The position numbers and the translations under genes were made by a program. A stretch of 64,000 nt of DNA, taken from assembly GCA_910586735.1 (NCBI GenBank), contig CAJUJW010000001.1, positions 1 through 64,000 on the forward strand. The letters are read 5' to 3'. Numbering within the stretch: position 1 is the first letter of the stretch; every line of letters starts with the position of its first letter. This DNA comes from an uncultured Oscillibacter sp. Its GTDB lineage: Bacteria; Bacillota; Clostridia; Oscillospirales; Oscillospiraceae. This document shows positions 33,204 to 41,713 of the stretch, in pieces. The notes under the pieces were generated by a model, which was not told where the DNA came from, searched no databases, and was given only the letters and a program-made list of their open reading frames with translations.

Positions 33204-34510
33204 GTGTCGAAATCATCATTCTGCTGATCGGCCTGGTGGCCCTGATGGCCTTGGGCATCCCCATCTGTTTCGCGCTGATGAGCGTGTCCTCCGTCATTCT
33301 CCTGGTCTTCTTCGGCCCGGCCCAGATGAACATTCTCAACGCCGCCTTCGTCAACCAGATGCAGTCGGACTCCCTGCTGGCCATTCCCATGTTCGCGCTG
33401 ATGGCCTCCTTCCTCCAGACATCGGGCATCGGCAGCGACATCTATGAGTTCTTCCACAAGTGGATGGGCGGCATCCGGGGCGGCCTGGCCATGGCCACGG
33501 TGGCGACCACGGCGGTCATCGCGGCCATGAGCGGCGTGGCGGCCACGGCTACCATCGCCATGGGCCTCATCGCCCTGCCGGAGATGATCAACCGGGGCTA
33601 TGACAAGTCCCTGGCCTGCGGCCCGGTGCTGGCCGGCGGCTGCCTGGGTCCCATCATCCCGCCCTCCACCATCATGATTATCATGGCCTCCTACACCGGC
33701 GTGTCCGCCGGCTGGCTTTTTATGGGCGGCGTGCTGCCCGGCGTGGGCCTGGCCCTGATTTTCATGCTGTACATCGGCGTCCGCTGCATGATCACCCCCT
33801 CCCTGGGCCCCGCCATCCCCAAGGACGAGCGGCCCGGCTGGGGCGAGAAGCTCCGGGTCTTCGGCAAGGTGGTGGTGCCTATCGGCATCATCGTGCTGGT
33901 CCTGGGCTGCATCTACGCCGGTGTGGCCACCCCCACGGAGGCCTCCGGCGTGGGCGCTTTCGCCTCCTTCGCCTACGCGATTCTCACCCGCAAGCTGTCC
34001 CTGAAAAACCTGCGCACCTCCCTGGTGCAGACCATGGAGACCTCCGTCATGCTGATGTGGATTCTCATGGGCGGCGCAGCCTACAACTCCCTGGTGAACA
34101 TCACCCGGCTGGCCGACGTGGTGGCCAACGCCTTCCGCAGCGCCCAGCTGGACGGGCTGCCCCTCATGCTGGTGATTTTTGTCCTGTTCTTTGTCATGGG
34201 CATGTTCCTGGACACCACGCCCATTATCATGATCGCCATCCCCGTCCTGCTGCCCATCATCAGGAGTTCCTCCCTGGACCTCCACGCGGCGATTCTGATT
34301 CTGTGCATCACGTTGTGCCTGGGCATGATTACCCCGCCCTTCGGCATCAACATGTTCTATCTCCTGGGCGTGGCCCCTCCGGGCATCGACACCAAGACGA
34401 TGTACAAGGCCGTCATGCCCTATGTGGTCATTTTCATCGTCGCCTGCGTCTTCATGATGCTTTTCCCGCAGCTGATTGTCGCTTTCCCCAATTCCGCGAT
34501 GGGCTACTGA
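33200..34510 (+). CDS. dctM: TRAP transporter large permease (DctM family)
   Basis: A 436-residue polytopic protein with about twelve helices, the ion-coupled large subunit of the TRAP transporter. It shows the DctM marks AALSGVAAATIA-like block (AAMSGVAATATIAMG), LAGGCLGPIIPPST near 153 and the repeated PPFGINMFYLLG near 380. It overlaps dctQ by four bases. With DctP and DctQ it forms a complete secondary importer within the sigma-54 gene run. Confidence 0.95.
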   Translation: MSVEIIILLIGLVALMALGIPICFALMSVSSVILLVFFGPAQMNILNAAFVNQMQSDSLLAIPMFALMASFLQTSGIGSDIYEFFHKWMGGIRGGLAMATVATTAVIAAMSGVAATATIAMGLIALPEMINRGYDKSLACGPVLAGGCLGPIIPPSTIMIIMASYTGVSAGWLFMGGVLPGVGLALIFMLYIGVRCMITPSLGPAIPKDERPGWGEKLRVFGKVVVPIGIIVLVLGCIYAGVATPTEASGVGAFASFAYAILTRKLSLKNLRTSLVQTMETSVMLMWILMGGAAYNSLVNITRLADVVANAFRSAQLDGLPLMLVIFVLFFVMGMFLDTTPIIMIAIPVLLPIIRSSSLDLHAAILILCITLCLGMITPPFGINMFYLLGVAPPGIDTKTMYKAVMPYVVIFIVACVFMMLFPQLIVAFPNSAMGY

Positions 34511-34525
34511 CCCACCGCCCTGGAA

Positions 34526-34548
34526 GGGCCGCCGCTATGCGGCGGTCC
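34526..34548 (+). promoter_or_regulatory. Stem-loop between dctM and 4hbD
   Basis: GGGCCGCCGC / GCGGCGGTCC with a TAT loop lies 15 bases after the dctM stop; a short T-containing stretch follows. Partial terminator or spacer hairpin. Confidence 0.45.
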
Positions 34549-34592
34549 TCCCTGCTTTATAGTCAGTACAAAAACATTAGGAGGAATGTAAG

Positions 34593-35717
34593 ATGCTGGA
34601 ATTCAAGATGCACACAAACCTGGTCTTCGCCGACACCCTTCGGGAGTTCGCGGAGAGCGAGAACCTGGGGGCGGGGGACTTCATCCTCACCAACGAGTTC
34701 CTGTATGAGAAATATCTGAAGCCCCTGAACCTCTCCTGCGGCGCGGCCTTTTTGGAGTCCTACGGCCAGGGCGAGCCCACCACGGCCATGGTGGACGCCA
34801 TCCGGGCGGACCTGCCCCAGGGGGTGAAGCGCGTCGTGGCCATCGGCGGCGGCGCGGTGATGGACACGGCGAAAATGCTCTCTCTCCACACCTCCGCCGG
34901 GAAGACCGAGGCCCTCTTTGACCTCAGCCCCGGCGCGGAGAAGCCTACCCGGATTTTCGACGTGTACGCCGTCCCCACCACCTGCGGCACGGGCAGCGAA
35001 GTGACCAACGCCTGCGCCGTGGAGCTGGAGTCCCTGCACACCAAGCGGGGGCTGAACAACGACCTGATGTTCGCGTCCAAGTCCGTCCTGATCCCGGAGC
35101 TTTTGTCGGGGCTGCCCTACCGGTTCTTCGCCACCTCCTCCATCGACGCGCTGATCCACGCCGTGGAGTCCTACCTCTCCCCCAAGGCCACGCCCATCTC
35201 CCGGCTGTTCTCCACCACCGCCGTCACCATGATTCTGGAGGGCTACCGCTACGTGGTGGAGCGGGGGGCCGAGCGCTGGACGGACAAGGCCAGGGACTTC
35301 CAGCTGGCTTCCACCTACGCGGGCCTGGCCTTTTGTTCCGCGGGCTGCGCGGCGGTCCACGCCCTGAGCTATCCCCTGGGCGGCGGCTACCACATCCCTC
35401 ACGGGGAGGCGAACCAGCTGGTCTTCGCCGCCGTGTTCCGCAAGTACAAGGAGAAGAAGCCCGTGGGCGCCCTGAACGAGCTGGAGTCCCTGCTGGGCCG
35501 CTGCCTGAACGTCCCGGCGGAGGAGGCCCTGGAGGCGGCGTTCCGCCTGTTCGACCAGGTCCAGCCCAGGAAGCCCCTGCGGGAGTACGGCATTTCCGAC
35601 AGCGAGTTCCAGGGCTTCGCCGAGGGCGTCACGGCGGGGCAGCAGCGGCTGCTGGGGAATAACTACGTGCCGCTGTCCGTGGAGGACATGGTGGAGATTT
35701 ACCGGTCGATTTATTGA
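34593..35717 (+). CDS. 4hbD: 4-hydroxybutyrate dehydrogenase (iron-type alcohol dehydrogenase)
   Basis: A 374-residue group III (iron-containing) alcohol dehydrogenase. The N-terminal GAGDFILTNEFLYEKYLKPL and later LREYGISDSE strongly recall the Clostridium kluyveri 4-hydroxybutyrate dehydrogenase, which interconverts succinate semialdehyde and 4-hydroxybutyrate with NAD(H). GGGAVMDTAK binds the cofactor. Metal ligands are the Asp and His of SSIDALIHAVESY (about 183-187) and the two His of HALSYPLGGGYHIPHGEAN. It is the last gene before a strong terminator. Together with the CoA-transferase it makes the run a 4-hydroxybutyrate metabolic operon. Confidence 0.88.
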   Translation: MLEFKMHTNLVFADTLREFAESENLGAGDFILTNEFLYEKYLKPLNLSCGAAFLESYGQGEPTTAMVDAIRADLPQGVKRVVAIGGGAVMDTAKMLSLHTSAGKTEALFDLSPGAEKPTRIFDVYAVPTTCGTGSEVTNACAVELESLHTKRGLNNDLMFASKSVLIPELLSGLPYRFFATSSIDALIHAVESYLSPKATPISRLFSTTAVTMILEGYRYVVERGAERWTDKARDFQLASTYAGLAFCSAGCAAVHALSYPLGGGYHIPHGEANQLVFAAVFRKYKEKKPVGALNELESLLGRCLNVPAEEALEAAFRLFDQVQPRKPLREYGISDSEFQGFAEGVTAGQQRLLGNNYVPLSVEDMVEIYRSIY

Positions 35718-35739
35718 CGGGTGCGAGGGAATGAAAAGG

Positions 35740-35775
35740 CGAGAGGAACCCTTTCCGGGGTTCCTCTCGTTTTCA
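35740..35775. terminator. Terminator after 4hbD
   Basis: A 12-bp stem (CGAGAGGAACCC / GGGTTCCTCTCG) with TTTTC on the plus side and CCTTTTC on the minus side. It separates the sigma-54 operon from the convergent tautomerase operon. A second weaker hairpin (CCGTCC/GGACGG then TGTTTTTA) lies at 35837-35866. Confidence 0.88.
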
Positions 35776-35883
35776 ATCGGAGGCTTCCAGCGCAGATGAA
35801 ATCCTCCGCAGTCCGGTAAAAGTCTTGCCGCCTCGGACCGTCCCGAGAAGGACGGCCTGTTTTTATGGGGGCGTTCCGGTCCG

Positions 35884-36228
35884 CTAGAAATTCGTCCCGT
35901 TCCACCCCCAGTGCTCACTGGAGGCGTAGATGACGTAAATGCGGTCCTGTTCGATGGAGAGCAGCTTGTTGACGGACGCGCAGATTTCCGCCGTCAGCAG
36001 GTCGTAGTATTTTGCCTCAAGCTCTCCCATGGAGCGGAAGAGCACCACGGCGGCGGGCTTCGCGGCGTCCCCGGCGAAATGCAGGTTTGTCCGGTCCTCC
36101 AGATGGGTCATCACCCAACCCGCGCTCTTCCCGGGGATGAGCTCCACGATGCGCCCCAGCTCGGCGCAGAGGGCCTCTTTTGTCCCGCCCTCGACGGCGG
36201 CGTTGGTTTTCACTTCAAAATACGGCAT
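35884..36228 (-). CDS. MIF-like tautomerase
   Basis: A 114-residue protein of the MIF/D-dopachrome tautomerase group, matching the family in length. After Met removal Pro1 is the catalytic base (MPYFEV). The conserved Lys of the active site is in IPGKSAGWVMTH (MIF Lys32 region), and the C terminus GWNGTNF parallels the GWNxSTF end of animal MIF. It would interconvert enol and keto forms of a 2-oxo acid. AAGGAGG lies 7 bases upstream of the ATG. It is the last gene of the long IclR-flanked run, 12 bases after a BCCT transporter, so an enol product of that pathway is the natural substrate. Confidence 0.88.
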   Translation of the reverse strand: MPYFEVKTNAAVEGGTKEALCAELGRIVELIPGKSAGWVMTHLEDRTNLHFAGDAAKPAAVVLFRSMGELEAKYYDLLTAEICASVNKLLSIEQDRIYVIYASSEHWGWNGTNF

Positions 36229-36240
36229 GTCATTTCCTCC

Positions 36241-37824
36241 TTACTTCTCGAGTGAGTCGCCGGACGCCGCCGTTTCTTCGGGGGCCGTTCCGGCTGAGAG
36301 TTTCCCGCTGCCGGCCCGGAGCCACCGGAAGAGCATGACCTCCATAAAGATCACGACGAACATGAAGGGAATCGAAACCAGGATGGCAAGGCTTTTCAGG
36401 GCGGAGAAATCCGCCTTGGCGAACATGATGGACAGGGGCACCAGAGTCAAAACCGCGCACCAGAACAGCCGCAGGGCCCGGCTGACGTTACCCTGTTTGT
36501 CCAGCTTCATTGTGGTGGTCTGGGCCAGGGAGAAGGAGGCGGAATCCAGGCACGAGGCCACAAATCCCACGATAATCAGCAGCATGGTGAAGGGCAGAAC
36601 TTTTACTCCTCCCGGCAGTGAGGCCACCACGCTGTAGATCAGGTCCTGTCCCGCGCCGCTTTCCAGAATCTCCGTCACGCTGACGGTTCCATTGAACTCC
36701 GCGTGCATGGCGAGGCTCCCGTTTACGCCGAACAGCACCCACACGCCTGCGGAAATCCCCAGGAGACAGCACAGAGACACCTGGCGGATGGTCCGTCCCT
36801 TGGAAATCTTCGCCACGAAAATGCCCATCATCGCCGTATAGGTCAGACAGAAAGCCTGGAAGAACGTGGTCCATTCCTCCGTGAAGCCCGTTTGAGAGAT
36901 GGGGTCCGTAAAAAAGCTCATGCGCATGTACTTATCCGCCATCCAGGCCAGGCTGCTGGCAATGTTCTCCACGATGAACCCCGTTGGGCCCGCAAGCAGG
37001 ACATACAGGATGAAGAGGATGCACAGGGCCGAGGAGACGTTGCTGATCCACTTCTTCCCCTTTTCTATGCCCAGGAAGGAGGTGACGGTGAATACCGCCG
37101 CGATGCCCAGGACCACCAGGAGCTGAACCGGGAAGGTGGTCTCGATGCCGAACACCTGCTTCAGCGCCCCGGTGCCCAGGGGGACGGCCAGTCCCAGGGT
37201 GCAGCCCAGGGCCCCGACGATGCAGAACACCACGGAGATGTCGATGATTCTGCCCAGCAGCTTCCTGTACTTGAAGCCGCCCATCATGTCCTCGCAGACC
37301 GAGCTGACCTTCATGAACTCCACCTTCCGGTTGTACACGGCGTATCCGATGGCCACGCCGGTGAGCACGTAGGGCGCCTGGGTGGCAAAGCCCCAGTGGA
37401 AGAAGGAGTATCCCAGGGAGATTTCCGCAGCCTCGACGGAGTAGGGCTCAATGCCCAGGGCGGGCTTCATGTAGTAGTACCCCCACTCCGTAAAGGACCA
37501 GTACAGCGCCGCCGAGGCCAGGGCCGCCAGCGCCATCATGGCGATGTAGCTGAACGTGGAGAACTCGGGGTCGCAGTTTCCCAGCTTGATGTTCCCGTAC
37601 TTGCCGAAGGCCAGGTAAATGGCCAGGACGGTGGTCACAAAGGTAAAGACCATCAGCGGCACGCCGAAGACCTGGGTGGCGAAGTGAAAGGCGGCGTTTA
37701 CGGAGTTCAGGGCGCTTTCGGGCCGCAGCACCATGTAGAGGACGAAGCCCGCCACGACAAAGAGGCTGATCAGAATCACGGGAAGATCGACGTTGACACC
37801 TCCCTGCTCTTTTTGCGTTCTCAA
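36241..37824 (-). CDS. BCCT-family transporter, first copy
   Basis: A 527-residue, twelve-helix secondary transporter of the betaine/choline/carnitine family. The family box KISKGRTIRQ follows helix 8. Helix 8 reads FFQAFCLTYTAMMG; the Trp-rich segment that cages quaternary ammonium groups in BetP and CaiT (YWAWWISWSPFVG) is not conserved, so the substrate may not be a betaine. The start is a TTG at 37824, 7 bases after GAGGAGG; no better ATG is in frame. It lies between the class III CoA-transferase and the tautomerase with gaps of about 20 and 12 bases. Confidence 0.9.
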   Translation of the reverse strand: MRTQKEQGGVNVDLPVILISLFVVAGFVLYMVLRPESALNSVNAAFHFATQVFGVPLMVFTFVTTVLAIYLAFGKYGNIKLGNCDPEFSTFSYIAMMALAALASAALYWSFTEWGYYYMKPALGIEPYSVEAAEISLGYSFFHWGFATQAPYVLTGVAIGYAVYNRKVEFMKVSSVCEDMMGGFKYRKLLGRIIDISVVFCIVGALGCTLGLAVPLGTGALKQVFGIETTFPVQLLVVLGIAAVFTVTSFLGIEKGKKWISNVSSALCILFILYVLLAGPTGFIVENIASSLAWMADKYMRMSFFTDPISQTGFTEEWTTFFQAFCLTYTAMMGIFVAKISKGRTIRQVSLCCLLGISAGVWVLFGVNGSLAMHAEFNGTVSVTEILESGAGQDLIYSVVASLPGGVKVLPFTMLLIIVGFVASCLDSASFSLAQTTTMKLDKQGNVSRALRLFWCAVLTLVPLSIMFAKADFSALKSLAILVSIPFMFVVIFMEVMLFRWLRAGSGKLSAGTAPEETAASGDSLEK

Positions 37825-37844
37825 AATTCATCCTCCTCTTTAAC

Positions 37845-39068
37845 TCAGATAACCTGCTCTGTCCGCAGGGCCTCAATCTCCCCGGCGCTCTTGCCCAGCA
37901 GGCCGGAGAGAATCTCCTCGTTGTGCTGGCCGATGCCCGGGGCGGGCCGCTGCACCCGGTCCTCGCAGCCGTGGATCTTGATGGGCGTGCCGGGGACCTG
38001 AACGGGCTCGTCAAAGGCGGGGTCCTCCACCGTCCAGAGCATGTTCCGGCGCTGGATGAAGTCGCTGGCGCAGGCCTGGGCGGTGTTCTGCACCTTGCCG
38101 AAGGGGATGCCGGCGGCCAGGATGAGGCGCTCCAGCTCCTCCAAGCTGAGCCGGGTGGTCCAGTCCTCAATGATGGCCTTCAGCTCGGAGTAATTGGCGC
38201 AGCGCAGGGAGTTGCTGGAGAAGCGGGGGTCGTCCGCCAGTTCCGGCTTTCCCATCACGCCGCACAGCGTGGAAAAGAACTTGTCCGTTCCGCAGGCGAC
38301 GACGCAGACGCCGTCCTTCGCGCGGTAGGCGTCGAAGGGGGCGATGACCGGGTCCCGGTTGCCCACTGGGCCGGAGATGATTCCCCCGATGGTGTACTGC
38401 ACGACGCCGGTCTCCAGAACGGAGAAAACCGTGTCCACCATGGAGACATCCAGCCTCCGCCCCATGCCGGTGCGCTCCCGCTGGAACAGGGCCATCATGA
38501 TGCCCAGGGACAGGTAGGTGCCGGAGTAGCTGTCCGCGATGGCGGGTCCGACTTTTACGATGTTGTCCTCAAAGCCGGTCATGCTCATCAGCCCGCCCAT
38601 GGCCTGGGCGACGATGTCATAGCAGGGCCGCTGGGCCTCGGGGCCCTCCAGGCCGAAGCCGGAGATGGACGCGTAGATCAGCCGGGGGTTCAGCTCTTTG
38701 AGGGTCTCGTATCCAAGCCCCAGCTTTTCCATGGTTCCCACCCGGAAGTTCTCGCACAGCACGTCCACGTGGCAGATCAGTTCCTTGAAAATCTCCTTGC
38801 CCTTTTCGGACTTCAGATCCAGGGTGAGGCCCAGCTTGTTCCGGTTGATGTAGGCGAAATAGCCGCTGGCGCCGTTTTTGATGGGGTCCCAGTTCCGGCA
38901 TTGGTCCCCCTTGCCGGGAATCTCCAGCTTGATGACCTCCGCGCCCTGGTCGGCCAGGTGCATGGTGCAGAAGGGACCGCTGTAGGCGTGGGTGAGATCC
39001 AGCACCCGTACCCCGGTCAGGGGCTTTTCGGCAAGGGCCGCCGCGCTGTTCAGGTTGGCAGGGTTCAT
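37845..39068 (-). CDS. Class III CoA-transferase (CaiB/BaiF family)
   Basis: A 407-residue formyl-CoA transferase/CaiB-type enzyme that moves CoA between carboxylic acids through an Asp-linked intermediate. The catalytic Asp is in RPCYDIVAQAMGG near residue 165, and the N-terminal VRVLDLTHAYSGPFCTMHLADQGAEVIKLE is characteristic. The ATG at 39068 follows GGAGG; the upstream ATG at 39080 overlaps that site. It follows the yitT remnant and precedes a BCCT gene on the same strand. It likely activates the imported acid or recycles CoA from the pathway's acyl-CoA product. Confidence 0.92.
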   Translation of the reverse strand: MNPANLNSAAALAEKPLTGVRVLDLTHAYSGPFCTMHLADQGAEVIKLEIPGKGDQCRNWDPIKNGASGYFAYINRNKLGLTLDLKSEKGKEIFKELICHVDVLCENFRVGTMEKLGLGYETLKELNPRLIYASISGFGLEGPEAQRPCYDIVAQAMGGLMSMTGFEDNIVKVGPAIADSYSGTYLSLGIMMALFQRERTGMGRRLDVSMVDTVFSVLETGVVQYTIGGIISGPVGNRDPVIAPFDAYRAKDGVCVVACGTDKFFSTLCGVMGKPELADDPRFSSNSLRCANYSELKAIIEDWTTRLSLEELERLILAAGIPFGKVQNTAQACASDFIQRRNMLWTVEDPAFDEPVQVPGTPIKIHGCEDRVQRPAPGIGQHNEEILSGLLGKSAGEIEALRTEQVI

Positions 39069-39086
39069 TGTAACCTCCATAGTCGT

Positions 39087-39567
39087 TCACTCTTCGAGTT
39101 TTTTGGTGAAGTTCCCCTGAATATGTACATTTTCATTCAGGACAATAAATGCGCTGGGGTCATAGCTCCGCACGATCAGCCGAAGCTGGGGCAGCTCGTA
39201 CTTCGAAAGCAGCACGCAGAGAACATAACGCTCCTTGCCCGTGTAGCTGCCGACGCAGTTCCATTTGGTCACGCCCCGGTGGAGCTGGGTCATGATATCA
39301 CGCGCGATTTCCTGGTTGTTTTCCGTGATGATCTTGGCCTCCACTCAGAACGTAGTAGATGATGGACGCGATGTCGATTTCAATGGGGAGGCGCAGCCAC
39401 TCCGCCAGCAGCGTCCGCACCACCTGGCACAGGCCGGACAGCCCGCCGCAGTACACGCCCGCAGGCACCGCCAAGAGGTTCAGCGCGAGGGAATACGCCA
39501 GGACCGCCAGGACGCTGGCCGCTGTTCTGCGGCTCTCCAGCGCCGGGATATTCCGTTTCTCAGTCAT
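39087..39567 (-). pseudogene. yitT: Internally deleted YitT-family membrane protein
   Basis: Two pieces of one YitT/DUF2179 protein in different frames. The N-terminal piece (start near 39567) gives the first membrane segments, ending RLPIEIDIASIIYYVL. The C-terminal piece (39087-39344) is a nearly complete DUF2179 domain starting EAKIITENNQEIARDIM and including HRGVTKW and YTGKERYVLCVL. About 130 residues covering the remaining membrane helices are missing between them, and the frame shifts at about 39345. The C-terminal piece alone could be translated from a GTG, but a working YitT protein is not possible. Confidence 0.8.
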
Positions 39568-39674
39568 GTTTTGAAATGCGATCCTCCATAGGAGGCGGGA
39601 AAGGGACAGGCTCACGGCAGTTGGTGCAGCTTCCTATGAGCCTGTCCCTGATTCCGGTTTCTTCGGAGACTTTC

Positions 39675-41216
39675 TCAGCGGGCTTCCGCCTCGTCGGAAA
39701 TCATGTAGTCCTTGCTCTTCAGCGCCCGCGCGCCGTTTCGGAAGACGGAGAGCACCACCACAATCTGCACGAAGGCGATGGGCAGGCCGATGATGACCCA
39801 CATGCCCTTGACCGAGCCGACGCCGCCGGAGGCCACCAGGATGTAGGCGATGGCGCCCATGATCACGCCGATGAGGATTTTAATCTGTCGGGGGGGCTCG
39901 TCGTCCACGCTCAGGCCCTTGACGCTCATGGTGGCGCAGGCGGCGGCCATGGGGTCCGCCAGAGTGGAGAAGCTGGTGCAGATGGCCACCAGGAACACCA
40001 CGATCAGCAGCTTGCCCAGGGGGAAGCTGTCCAGAATGTAGAAGATGGTGGCTTCCATGCCGTTTGTGCTCACGGCGTTCCAGATGTCAAAGGTCCCGGA
40101 GACCTGCATGTTGATGGCCACGCCGCCGAAGACGGCAATCCAGACCATGCAGAAGATGGAGGGGGCCAGAACGTTGACCAGGATGAACTGCCGGAGGGTG
40201 CGGCCCTTGGCCATGCGGCTGAGGAACATGCCGATGATGGGGGCGTAAACGATGAAGGACGCCCAATACTGAATCTCCCAGTCGGCGGCCCAGCTGTCGC
40301 CGGGGGCCATGGTGCTGAGGATGGCAGTGCGCTCCAGGGGGTGGTCCAGCAGGGCGGCGATGGCCTCGGTGCCCAAGTTGGCGGAGAAGACCGAGGGCCC
40401 GAAGATGACCACGTAAATCAGGATGCCGATGAAGGCGATGGTGGTGAAGGAGGACATCTTCTTCAGCCCCGTCCCGATGCCGGAGACGCAGGAGAGGGTA
40501 AACACCACGGTGATGATGACCGCCACCACCAGCCAGACCACCGGATTGGGGGTGATGCCCAGCAGGTTGGACAGTCCCGCGCCGATCTGCATCAGGCCCA
40601 CGCCCATGGAGCAGGCCACGGCGCCGCACATGGTGAAGATGCTCAGGCCGTGGATGAAGGTCTCCAGACCCTCGGACTTCTTGCCGATGGCGCTGTCCAG
40701 AACGGGGCCGAAGGCCAGGGGCTTTTTCATGTTGTACGCCGTCAGGGCGAAGGCCACGGCGCAGATGGTGTACAGGCAGTACTGGGGAATGGACCACTGC
40801 CACATGGCCTGGGAGATGGCGAAGATGGCCGCGTCCCGGCTGCCCGGGTCCACGCCCGCCGCCACCGGGGGCGTCATGAAGTGGTACATGGGCTCGCCCA
40901 TGGCCCAGAAGAGCAGGCCGGTTCCAATGCCGCCGCACAGGGACATGGTGATCCAGTTCCAGGTCTTATAGGCGGGGACCGCGTCGGGGCCGCCGATTTT
41001 GATGTCCCCGATTTTGGAAAGGGCCAGCACGAAGGTCAGAATGATGATGATAATGGTGAACAGGCAGAAGAACCAGCCGCCGAAATCCGCCATGCCGTAC
41101 AAAATGGCGGACAGCAGGGAGCCCAGCGCTTCCGTCTGGAGGACGCCGTAGCCAATAAAAATCGCGAGGACTGCCAGCGCCGGCCATAGAGCCGCGTGAT
41201 TGATTTTCTTACCCAA
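39675..41216 (-). CDS. BCCT-family transporter, second copy
   Basis: A 513-residue, twelve-helix BCCT transporter, only distantly similar to the copy at 36.2-37.8 kb. The family box RMAKGRTLRQF is present. Helix 8 reads YWASFIVYAPIIG, where two of the caging Trp residues of betaine carriers are Ser/Phe and Tyr. It starts with TTG at 41216, 5 bases after AGGAGG. It directly follows the aconitase X small subunit and is therefore the prime candidate for importing the substrate of that enzyme. Confidence 0.9.
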   Translation of the reverse strand: MGKKINHAALWPALAVLAIFIGYGVLQTEALGSLLSAILYGMADFGGWFFCLFTIIIIILTFVLALSKIGDIKIGGPDAVPAYKTWNWITMSLCGGIGTGLLFWAMGEPMYHFMTPPVAAGVDPGSRDAAIFAISQAMWQWSIPQYCLYTICAVAFALTAYNMKKPLAFGPVLDSAIGKKSEGLETFIHGLSIFTMCGAVACSMGVGLMQIGAGLSNLLGITPNPVVWLVVAVIITVVFTLSCVSGIGTGLKKMSSFTTIAFIGILIYVVIFGPSVFSANLGTEAIAALLDHPLERTAILSTMAPGDSWAADWEIQYWASFIVYAPIIGMFLSRMAKGRTLRQFILVNVLAPSIFCMVWIAVFGGVAINMQVSGTFDIWNAVSTNGMEATIFYILDSFPLGKLLIVVFLVAICTSFSTLADPMAAACATMSVKGLSVDDEPPRQIKILIGVIMGAIAYILVASGGVGSVKGMWVIIGLPIAFVQIVVVLSVFRNGARALKSKDYMISDEAEAR

Positions 41217-41287
41217 AAGATCCTCCTATTCTCTATTGGGCTTCCGCCCCCGCCGGGGAGGCGGAAACCGCTTGTTCCCCTCTTCTC

Positions 41288-41713
41288 TCAGTAGTAGATG
41301 TCGATCTCGTCCCTGTCCTCGAAAAATTCCACTTCCCTGGCCCCCTCCAGCTTGGCGTAGTCCTCCTCGCTGATGTTGACCACCGGGATGCTGACTCCGT
41401 AAAAGCGCTTGGCGATCAGGGGGCCCGTGAGCACGACGGGGTCGCTGCGCACGTTGATGATGGCCGCCGGGGCGCAGTGGGTCCGCACCTGCTCCAGAAT
41501 GATCAGCCCGGTGCCGCTGCTGCCCTTGGGCGTGGGGAATGCAAAGACCTTGCCGGACATGTTCTGCATGTAGTTGGGGTGGCGGTTGTCACGGATCAAA
41601 CCGCTCTGGGGGTCCACGGTGCCCCAGAAGCTGATGGGCTCGTTGGACCAAAGCAATTCCGCCCGCACGTTGCCGGAAACAGCGGTTTTGCACTTCACTG
41701 TCACTTTCTCCAT
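41288..41713 (-). CDS. Aconitase X small (swivel) subunit
   Basis: A 141-residue DUF126-type swivelling domain, the small subunit of two-subunit aconitase X. PTPKGSSGTGLIILEQ and RSDPVVLTGPLIAKRFYGVSIPVV are characteristic; the Ser in the GSSGTG loop binds substrate carboxylate in relatives. The start overlaps the large-subunit gene by 13 bases with AAGGAGG 7 bases upstream, so the subunits are made together. Known AcnX members dehydrate cis-3-hydroxy-L-proline or phosphomevalonate; neither pathway is otherwise visible here. Confidence 0.9.
   Translation of the reverse strand: MEKVTVKCKTAVSGNVRAELLWSNEPISFWGTVDPQSGLIRDNRHPNYMQNMSGKVFAFPTPKGSSGTGLIILEQVRTHCAPAAIINVRSDPVVLTGPLIAKRFYGVSIPVVNISEEDYAKLEGAREVEFFEDRDEIDIYY

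Noticed and set aside
39087..39344. Independent DUF2179 protein of 85 residues
   Set aside because: The matching N-terminal half of a YitT protein lies directly upstream in another frame, so this is half of a broken gene.
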